DNA from: an uncultured Collinsella sp.
Lineage (GTDB): Bacteria > Actinomycetota > Coriobacteriia > Coriobacteriales > Coriobacteriaceae
Direction of reading: 5' to 3'
Assembly: GCA_900545505.1 (NCBI GenBank)
Contig: UQZC01000102.1
Location: 1-5,881 of the forward strand
DNA: 5,881 nucleotides
Numbering within the stretch: position 1 is the stretch's first letter; each line of letters opens with the position of its first letter. Below, in pieces: positions 1-4,097 of this stretch. The position numbers and the translations under genes are program-made. The notes below the pieces were generated by a model. That model did not search any database and had not been told where the DNA came from. It saw only the letters and a program-made list of their open reading frames with translations.

Positions 1-624
1 GCTATCCTCATCGCGCGCGGCGAGGCCCTGCTGGCCCGCCATGCCGCATCGCGCGCCGACATCATCTTGCTCGATATGATCATGCCGCTCGTCAACGGCA
101 TGGACACCGCACGCGAACTGCGCCAGGCCGACACCGCCGTGCGCCTGGTGTTCCTCACCTCGTCGCCCGAGTTCGCGCTGGAATCCTACGAGGTCCGCGC
201 CTTCGACTACCTGCTCAAGCCCGTGACTTACGAACGCCTGGCGCAGTTACTCGACGAGCTTTCGAGCATGCGCCCGGCGGCAACCGACGAGCTCGTGATC
301 AAAACTTCCTTTGGCTACCACGCCCTGCGCCTGTCCGACATCGAATATGCCGAAGCGCGCAACAAGCACGTGGTCTTCCACCTGCGCGACGGACGCGATA
401 TCGAGGCACTCGAGTCATTCCGCAGCGTCGAGGACCGTTTGGTGCAAAATGCCACCTTCTTTAAATGCCACCGCAGCTACCAGGTCAACCTGCGCAATAT
501 CGATCACTTTGACCGCACGGACATCGTCATGCGCTCGGGCGCGTGCATCCCGCTTTCGCGCAGCTGCAAGCAGGGATTCCAAGACGCCTACTTTGCGGCG
601 CGCTTTGAGGGTGGGAGACACTGA
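1..624 (+). CDS. LytTR-family response regulator, 5' partial
   Basis: This is a DNA-binding response regulator that should take phosphate from the kinase encoded just downstream and bind promoters through a LytTR domain. Frame 1 is open from the first base, so the start lies outside the window; 207 codons are present and roughly 30 N-terminal receiver residues are missing. The receiver keeps the phosphoacceptor Asp (window residue 25, in LLDMIMP), the switch Thr (53, in FLTSS) and the conserved Lys-Pro (73-74, in YLLKP). The LytTR domain runs from about residue 97 to 200 and contains FKCHRSYQVNLRNI, matching the family's F-x-H-x-S-Y-x-V-N signature. The stop codon overlaps the kinase start (TGATG), so the two are surely one operon and translationally coupled. 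The nearest known types are AgrA, ComE and VirR-like regulators. The target genes cannot be seen here. A TTG at 67 is an apparent start only; it would remove the phosphoacceptor region's upstream half. Confidence 0.93.
   Translation, partial: AILIARGEALLARHAASRADIILLDMIMPLVNGMDTARELRQADTAVRLVFLTSSPEFALESYEVRAFDYLLKPVTYERLAQLLDELSSMRPAATDELVIKTSFGYHALRLSDIEYAEARNKHVVFHLRDGRDIEALESFRSVEDRLVQNATFFKCHRSYQVNLRNIDHFDRTDIVMRSGACIPLSRSCKQGFQDAYFAARFEGGRH
613..617 (+). promoter_or_regulatory. Ribosome binding site for the histidine kinase
   Basis: GGGAG lies six bases upstream of the ATG at 624 and inside the last codons of the response regulator. It supports the ATG that overlaps the regulator's TGA as the true kinase start. 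Confidence 0.7.
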
Positions 625-1901
625 TGGTCTCCTCGGTCGAAATGGTCCTTTGGGCAATCCACCACGCCACGACGCTGCTCTTTGGCGTCTTTGCCTCGGC
701 GGCGCTGTGCGGTGTCGAGATCAACCGGCGTCATGCGCTTGAACTGGTGCTGGTCGGTGCCGTAACCGGATGCGCATTTGGCCTCGCCAATGCCGTCGGC
801 GGCGAGCTTTTCGCCCGCCAGGTATATCCGATCGTCGTGCATCTGCCGCTCGTCATCTATTTGTGCGCGCGCTACCGCCTGAGCCCGCTGCTTGCCGTGC
901 TCGGCATTACGAGTGCCTATCTGAGCTGCCAGTTCAGCAATTGGATGGGCATCGCCGCATTTGCCGCAACCGATTCTCAGATCGCGTACTATCTGGCGCG
1001 CATCGCGACCACACTCGCCGTCTTTGCCGTCCTGTTGCATTGGGCCGGCGACATCGGTCCGCGCTTGGCGATTAAAAGCACCACCGAGCTGGGCATCCTT
1101 TTAATCCTGCCGCTCGTCTATTACGTCTTTGACTATGCCACCAACGTCTACACCACGCTGTTCCACTCGGGCTCGGTGGTAACGGTTGAGTTTTTGGCAT
1201 TTGCGCTCTGTGCCTTCTATCTTATGTTTCTTGCCGTTTACCTGCGCGAATACGAAGAAAAGGAAACCGCCGAGCGAGAGCGCTGGATGCTCGAAACCCG
1301 CGACAGCGCCGCCATCAAAGAGCTCGAGGCTTGGCGTCAATCTGGGCGCGAGCTGTCGATTCTTCGCCACGACATGCGCCACTTCCTACGCGGCCTGGCC
1401 GCTTTAATTGAGGAGGGCCACACCGACGAGGCGCTCGATCGCATCGACGAACTCTGCGAAGCCGGCGACCGCACCGCCGTACGCCGCTTCTGCGCCAACG
1501 AGACCGTAAACATCGCGCTTTCGTCATTTAACTCGGATATCAATAGAAACGGCATTACCGCCAACCTGCGCGCCGCCGTACCCGAAACCATCCACGTAGG
1601 TGAAGCCGACCTGTTTAGCGTGCTCTCAAATGCCTTGGAAAACGCTATCACCGCCGCAAGCACCGCACCCCAAGGAAAGCGATTCGTCGACTTTGACCTG
1701 CGATTAGAGGACGGCCAGCTGCTGCTGTTAGTTTCCAACACGTTTGACCGCGCGCCGCGCATGGTCGACGGCATGCCCGTAGCCGGGCACACCGGACACG
1801 GCTTTGGAACCAAGAGCATTAAGCTTGCCGTCGAACGCATGAACGGCAACTGCCAGTTCCGCATTAACGGCGATCGGTTTGAGCTGCGCGCTGTGATGTA
1901 G
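624..1901 (+). CDS. Sensor histidine kinase, seven-TM, GHKL (AgrC-like) ATPase
   Basis: This is a membrane sensor kinase partnered with the LytTR regulator. About seven hydrophobic segments are visible near residues 8-30, 37-58, 65-83, 86-108, 120-142, 155-173 and 185-207. A charged, probably coiled-coil linker follows (about 208-245). The H-box is LSILRHDMRHFLRG, with H249 the likely phosphoacceptor and H253 a second His. The N-box is NALENAITA (N336, E339, N340). The G-box is GHGFGTKS (from G393). The RHD-type H-box, the short dimerisation helices and the pairing with a LytTR regulator place it in the AgrC/HPK10-like group (HATPase_c_5). This group often senses peptides, but no agrB/agrD-like gene is seen in the window, so the ligand is unknown. 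The 425-residue length is normal for the family. The gene ends 64 bases before the stop of the convergent minus-strand gene. Confidence 0.93.
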   Translation: MVSSVEMVLWAIHHATTLLFGVFASAALCGVEINRRHALELVLVGAVTGCAFGLANAVGGELFARQVYPIVVHLPLVIYLCARYRLSPLLAVLGITSAYLSCQFSNWMGIAAFAATDSQIAYYLARIATTLAVFAVLLHWAGDIGPRLAIKSTTELGILLILPLVYYVFDYATNVYTTLFHSGSVVTVEFLAFALCAFYLMFLAVYLREYEEKETAERERWMLETRDSAAIKELEAWRQSGRELSILRHDMRHFLRGLAALIEEGHTDEALDRIDELCEAGDRTAVRRFCANETVNIALSSFNSDINRNGITANLRAAVPETIHVGEADLFSVLSNALENAITAASTAPQGKRFVDFDLRLEDGQLLLLVSNTFDRAPRMVDGMPVAGHTGHGFGTKSIKLAVERMNGNCQFRINGDRFELRAVM

Positions 1902-1907
1902 AAGTGC

Positions 1908-1959
1908 GGCGCCGATCTCGAGGCGCGCCTTGCCCGCCAGACAATCGCTCGTCGGCGCC
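1908..1959. repeat. Inverted repeat between convergent genes
   Basis: GGCGCCGA (1908-1915) is perfectly repeated in inverse as TCGGCGCC (1952-1959), with 36 bases between. It sits in the short gap between the convergent kinase gene and the minus-strand gene. It could slow transcription from either side, but it has no T-tract. GC-rich DNA produces such repeats by chance, so terminator function is weakly supported. Confidence 0.3.
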
Positions 1960-1965
1960 AATCCG

Positions 1966-2541
1966 CTACAGCGGAGCGGCTGCCGGGGTCAGCTGCTTGA
2001 TGTATGCCCACATGCGCTGCTTGGCGGCCTTGTCGGTGAGTGCCGCCTCAAAGCCGTCGAGCGCGAGCACGCGGCGGCCCTGCACATGGGCGACCAGGCC
2101 GGGCTTGAGCATAGCGGTATCGAAGTCGTCGATTGCCACAAGCATGTCGGCATAGGTCTCGCGCATGGTATCGGCCGCGCGATCGTCCAGCAGCAGAACC
2201 GCCTCGGGGTCCAAAGCCTCAAGCGCCTCACGGAACAGCTCGCACGGCAGAGTCTCGCCCACCGCGACCGCTCCGTCACCCACGCCGGCGACGCTTGCCA
2301 GCACGCAAAAATCCTCGGGCGCGTAGCCGATGGCCCCAAGCGCCTTGCGCAACGCCGCGCCATCCGGGCCGGCGGCAAGCTCGCCACCCGAACGCTCGGC
2401 CTCGTCCAAATCGCCTTTGACCAGCACGATCGGCGAGCACGCGTTGCCCGCGATACGCACGCCGCGACCCGCGAGCGATGCGAGCTCCTGCTCGGTCGCC
2501 TGGGCGATGGCTTCTTTTTTCTGGCTTTGTGACGTGGACAT
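1966..2541 (-). CDS. Degenerate uracil-DNA glycosylase-like (family 4 fold) protein
   Basis: This 191-residue protein would usually be called hypothetical. By eye it aligns with little gapping to family-4 UDGs. Residues 32-84 (GN..SPIVLVKGDLDEAERSGG..., then a G-x-x-G segment, ALGAIGYAPEDF) follow the region of the enzyme that carries GEGPGxxED, PFVGxAG and GIxxEDVYI. Residues 99-123 match the helix-strand segment resembling IExINPDVIVALG. The C-terminal W178-AYIKQL matches the last helix. The catalytic pieces are gone: GE(A/G)PG is replaced by KGDLD (42-46), and the HPS loop by DGF (162-164). The CxxC and two further Fe-S cysteines of the family are absent; only C100 falls near one cluster position. 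Glycosylase activity is therefore unlikely, and a structural or nucleic-acid-binding role is a guess. The start at 2541 is chosen because GGAGAG lies just upstream; the in-frame ATG at 2571 overlaps the -10 box. The gene is divergent from trxA. Confidence 0.62.
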   Translation of the reverse strand: MSTSQSQKKEAIAQATEQELASLAGRGVRIAGNACSPIVLVKGDLDEAERSGGELAAGPDGAALRKALGAIGYAPEDFCVLASVAGVGDGAVAVGETLPCELFREALEALDPEAVLLLDDRAADTMRETYADMLVAIDDFDTAMLKPGLVAHVQGRRVLALDGFEAALTDKAAKQRMWAYIKQLTPAAAPL

Positions 2542-2544
2542 GCG

Positions 2545-2550
2545 CTCTCC
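2545..2550 (-). promoter_or_regulatory. Ribosome binding site for the UDG-like gene
   Basis: On the minus strand GGAGAG stands three to four bases before the ATG whose first base is 2541. The spacing is slightly short, but the match is good and it decides this start over the in-frame ATG at 2571. Confidence 0.6.
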
Positions 2551-2569
2551 AATCGTTTGCGTGCCCACC

Positions 2570-2575
2570 ATTATA
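2570..2575 (-). promoter_or_regulatory. Promoter -10 box (TATAAT) for the UDG-like gene
   Basis: The minus strand reads TATAAT exactly, within an AT-rich patch (2570-2580) in otherwise GC-rich DNA. Transcription would begin near 2563 and give a leader of about 22 bases. No good -35 box is seen; the expected site overlaps the hairpin at 2582-2614, which suggests dependence on an activator or control by a repressor. Confidence 0.55.
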
Positions 2576-2581
2576 TAAAAG

Positions 2582-2614
2582 AGCTGCCCGCGAGTGGTTG
2601 CTTTGCGGGCGGCT
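2582..2614. repeat. Stem-loop in the divergent trxA/UDG-like promoter region
   Basis: AGCTGCCCGC (2582-2591) pairs with GCGGGCGGCT (2605-2614). This gives ten base pairs including one G-T wobble, around a 13-base loop. It overlaps the expected -35 region of the minus-strand promoter and lies 54 bases before the trxA ribosome binding site. It could be an operator for a dimeric regulator, or an RNA hairpin if transcription begins further upstream. Confidence 0.4.
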
Positions 2615-2617
2615 GGG

Positions 2618-2623
2618 TATAAG
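2618..2623 (+). promoter_or_regulatory. Possible -10 box for trxA
   Basis: TATAAG is the best -10 candidate in the 100 bases before trxA. The only -35 partner at 17-base spacing, TGGTTG (2595-2600), is poor. If it is used, the trxA leader is about 48 bases. Confidence 0.3.
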
Positions 2624-2667
2624 CACGGTCGTACTGAGTTTTACGCGGCCAAGCCGCGTCACATTAT

Positions 2668-2673
2668 GGAGGT
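2668..2673 (+). promoter_or_regulatory. Ribosome binding site for trxA
   Basis: GGAGGT, a near-perfect Shine-Dalgarno sequence, ends four bases before the ATG at 2678. It fixes this start. The in-frame ATG at 2666 overlaps the site itself, and the GTG at 2594 would add 28 residues foreign to thioredoxins. Confidence 0.8.
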
Positions 2674-2677
2674 CACC

Positions 2678-2998
2678 ATGGCTGACATTAAGCAGATTAC
2701 CCCCGAGAACTTCGATTCCGTCGTTAACGACAGCCTGCCCGTGCTGGTCGATTTTTGGGCACCGTGGTGCGGTCCCTGCCGCTCCCTCTCGCCCATCGTT
2801 GACGAGGTTGCCGATGAGCTGGCGGGCAAGCTTGCCGTTGCCAAATGCAACGTCGACGACAACCAGGACCTGGCCATGAAGTATGGCGTCATGAGCATCC
2901 CCACGCTGATTGTGTTTAAGAACGGCGAGGAGATTGACCGCTCAGTTGGCGCTCTGCCCAAAGCGAGGCTGCAGGCGCTGCTGGAGAAGCATCTGTAA
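2678..2998 (+). CDS. trxA: Thioredoxin
   Basis: This is a cytoplasmic thiol-disulfide reductant, recycled by thioredoxin reductase, that keeps protein cysteines reduced and feeds enzymes such as ribonucleotide reductase and peroxiredoxins. The 106-residue length is typical of the family. The active site is WCGPC (W30, C31, C34), preceded by the buried Asp D25 in VDFWAPW. The cis-proline loop is SIPT (S73 to T76, P75). The strand TLIVF follows, and then a Gly-rich turn in KNGEEIDRSVGALP. No signal peptide or lipobox is present, so it acts in the cytosol. It is transcribed alone: the gene before it is divergent and a strong terminator follows at 3110. The symbol follows standard family naming; several trx paralogues are common in anaerobes, so this need not be the main one. 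Confidence 0.96.
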   Translation: MADIKQITPENFDSVVNDSLPVLVDFWAPWCGPCRSLSPIVDEVADELAGKLAVAKCNVDDNQDLAMKYGVMSIPTLIVFKNGEEIDRSVGALPKARLQALLEKHL

Positions 2999-3025
2999 TA
3001 CGCTTGTTACTTACCCGCCGTCCAT

Positions 3026-3044
3026 GAGCGGTTTTGCACCGCTC
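3026..3044 (+). repeat. Small hairpin in the trxA 3' region
   Basis: GAGCGG (3026-3031) and CCGCTC (3039-3044) pair perfectly around the loop TTTTGCA. No T-tract follows, so it is not an intrinsic terminator by itself. It may protect the trxA transcript end. Confidence 0.35.
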
Positions 3045-3109
3045 GCCGGACCGCCGGGTGCGGCGCGGGCGACCACGGATAGTATGGTAGTTACAAACAG
3101 CCCCCAGTG

Positions 3110-3147
3110 AACGGGTGCGGGTCGCACAGACTCGTACCCGTTTTCTT
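3110..3147 (+). terminator. Rho-independent terminator after trxA
   Basis: Bases 3110-3123 and 3129-3142 form a 14-bp stem with two G-U wobbles and no mismatch, around a GCACA loop. The stem is followed by TTCTT, so the 3' side reads ACCCGTTTTCTT. This is the strongest terminator in the window. It lies 111 bases after the trxA stop and separates trxA from the nikR operon. Confidence 0.8.
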
Positions 3148-3153
3148 ATGCAG

Positions 3154-3180
3154 CTGCGCGCAGAGCGGGCGTAGTAAAAT
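3154..3180 (+). promoter_or_regulatory. Likely promoter of the small-gene/nikR operon with adjacent palindrome
   Basis: TAAAAT at 3175-3180 is a good -10 box about 40 bases before the first start codon. No clear -35 box is present at the right spacing. In its place is a perfect ten-base palindrome, CTGCGCGCAG (3154-3163). The arrangement fits a regulated promoter following the terminator that ends near 3147. NikR-type self-control is possible, but the site does not match the E. coli operator half-site GTATGA. Confidence 0.42.
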
Positions 3181-3206
3181 CTGAACCACTGATTAGACCC
3201 GTACAA

Positions 3207-3213
3207 AAGGAGA
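3207..3213 (+). promoter_or_regulatory. Ribosome binding site for the 82-residue protein
   Basis: AAGGAGA ends six bases before the ATG at 3220, which is ideal spacing. It is good evidence that this small reading frame is translated. Confidence 0.8.
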
Positions 3214-3219
3214 CTTTCC

Positions 3220-3468
3220 ATGCATGACGTCGGAATGAACATGAGTCAGCTTGCCATGAGCGTCAAGCAGGTCGACGACACCATCGAGCTCGCTCACGAG
3301 TGGAGCCATCAGCTGCTGCATGCGACCGAGAATTTTGACATGGAGCGCATCGGCGCCAAGCTCGAGGCCGCCATGGCCGCGCTCCACGAGGCCCACGACG
3401 CACTCGAGGGCTACGAGGAAGCCATCGAGGCCGACCACAACTCCGTCGGCTCCGTGAAGCTGGTGTAA
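3220..3468 (+). CDS. Small His-rich helical protein upstream of nikR, unknown function
   Basis: I do not recognise this 82-residue protein. It has no signal peptide, cysteine or membrane segment. It looks like an acidic helical hairpin: one helix near residues 9-36 and another near 41-72, joined around N38-F39-D40. Histidines are frequent. H26, H30 and H34 are spaced i, i+4, i+8, placing them on one face of the first helix, and H56, H59 and H73 lie in or after the second. This could bind a metal such as nickel, but that is inference. A strong ribosome binding site supports translation. Its stop is one base before the nikR start codon, so the two are co-transcribed and probably translationally coupled. 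The link to a nickel sensor suggests a role in metal handling or in modulating NikR. It is not HypA despite the MH start, as it lacks HypA's zinc-binding cysteines. Confidence 0.8.
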   Translation: MHDVGMNMSQLAMSVKQVDDTIELAHEWSHQLLHATENFDMERIGAKLEAAMAALHEAHDALEGYEEAIEADHNSVGSVKLV

Positions 3469-3469
3469 G

Positions 3470-3982
3470 GTGGCCGAACACGAGCACTGCTGCGGGTACG
3501 AGCACGAGCATCCGCACGGGGCGGACGGTGACGCGGGCTGCCACTGTAGTGGCTCCGGCTCCGAGCTGGTCCGTTTTTCGGTTACCGCACCCGACGACCT
3601 GCTGCGCCGTTTTGACGAACAGATCGCGCGCCGCGGCGACGTGGCCAACCGCTCCGAGGCCGTGCGCGATTTGATTCGCGCCTCGATCGCCAAAGAGCAG
3701 ATGCGCACGCCCGATGAGCACGTTATCGGGTCGCTCACCATGATCTACGACCATCACACCGGCGATCTGACGCGCCGCCTGGACGAAGTGCAGCACGACT
3801 ACACCGACGAGATCGTATCGACCATGCACGTGCATCTGGATCACCACAACTGTTTGGAGATTCTGGCGCTCAAGGGTCGCGGCGAGCGCGTCTACGAACT
3901 AGCCGACCGCCTGCTGGGCCTGCGCGGCGTTAAGCACGGCGAGCTCACCTGCGCCGCCACCAAGCAGAGCCTGGGGCTGTAG
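3470..3982 (+). CDS. nikR: Nickel-responsive regulator NikR with His/Cys-rich N-terminal extension
   Basis: NikR is a tetrameric repressor that binds DNA when loaded with Ni(II) and controls nickel uptake and nickel-enzyme genes. The ribbon-helix-helix DNA-binding domain spans about residues 33-77 (LVRFSVTAPDDLL, then NRSEAVRDLIR). The nickel-binding ACT-like domain follows at about 85-165. All four high-affinity ligands are present: H109, H120, H122 and C128, each offset by exactly 33 from E. coli H76, H87, H89 and C95. That offset is an extra N-terminus holding six His and four Cys in its first 26 residues, then a Gly/Ser linker. The start is GTG 3470; the frame is closed by TGA at 3455 and there is no other ATG, GTG or TTG before the domain, so the extension is almost certainly real. 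It lies one base after the upstream gene's stop, with only a weak Shine-Dalgarno, so coupling is likely. The product is 170 residues against about 133 in E. coli. Confidence 0.94.
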   Translation: MAEHEHCCGYEHEHPHGADGDAGCHCSGSGSELVRFSVTAPDDLLRRFDEQIARRGDVANRSEAVRDLIRASIAKEQMRTPDEHVIGSLTMIYDHHTGDLTRRLDEVQHDYTDEIVSTMHVHLDHHNCLEILALKGRGERVYELADRLLGLRGVKHGELTCAATKQSLGL

Positions 3983-3995
3983 CGGGATTTCCCGC
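3982..3995 (+). repeat. Short hairpin at the nikR stop codon
   Basis: GCGGG (3982-3986) and CCCGC (3991-3995) pair around ATTT, and the first base belongs to the nikR TAG. No T-tract follows. It may stabilise the transcript end but is weak as a terminator. Confidence 0.3.
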
Positions 3996-4000
3996 AGCGC

Positions 4001-4079
4001 ACCTGCCAAAAAGGGACAGGTTTGTTTTGGCAGGTTTAGCGTTTTACCTACCAAAATAAACCTGTCTATTTTGGTCGGT
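4001..4079. repeat. Compound palindrome (REP/BIME-like pair of inverted hairpins)
   Basis: Two hairpins face each other across a ten-base spacer (4036-4045). Hairpin 1 has ACCTGCCAAAA (4001-4011) paired perfectly with TTTTGGCAGGT (4025-4035). Hairpin 2 has ACCTACCAAAATA (4046-4058) paired with TATTTTGGTCGGT (4067-4079) with one mismatch. The second unit is a near-exact reverse complement of the first: about six substitutions and one indel over 35 bases. The loops carry GACAGGTTT (4015-4023) and AAACCTGTC (4058-4066), which are perfectly complementary. This is the layout of bacterial interspersed mosaic elements, in which short palindromes are moved by REP-associated Y1 transposases; that identity is inferred. 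A T-run after the second stem (4079-4082) means it may also stop nikR transcripts. Confidence 0.75.
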
Positions 4080-4085
4080 TTTGAT

Positions 4086-4091
4086 GAGGAG
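4086..4091 (+). promoter_or_regulatory. Ribosome binding site for hypF
   Basis: GAGGAG lies six bases before the ATG at 4098. It begins only seven bases after the palindromic element, so folding of that element could affect access to it. Confidence 0.75.
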
Positions 4092-4097
4092 TGTCGC

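Noticed and set aside
1961..1975. TCCGC/GCGGA hairpin over the UDG-like stop codon as a terminator
   Set aside because: The stem is only five base pairs with no T-tract on either strand, which is expected by chance in GC-rich DNA.
1337..2011. Minus-strand open frame of 224 codons opposite the histidine kinase
   Set aside because: It overlaps the conserved H-, N- and G-box coding region, and its product is low-complexity Ser/Arg-rich, so it is a shadow frame.
1930..2532. Plus-strand open frame of 200 codons opposite the UDG-like gene
   Set aside because: The minus strand has a TATAAT box, a ribosome binding site and recognisable fold-level similarity. The plus-strand product shows none of these.
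2594..2677. Extended N-terminus for thioredoxin from GTG 2594 or ATG 2666
   Set aside because: The extra residues are not thioredoxin-like, the ATG at 2666 overlaps the Shine-Dalgarno, and GGAGGT is placed correctly for the ATG at 2678.
3080..3088. TAGTATGGT as a promoter -10 or NikR half-site after trxA
   Set aside because: No -35 box lies at a usable distance and no inverted TCATAC partner exists; a terminator follows directly with no gene between.
4001..4079. CRISPR array or tRNA-like element
   Set aside because: There are only two units, inverted rather than direct, with a ten-base spacer. No cloverleaf or array periodicity is present.
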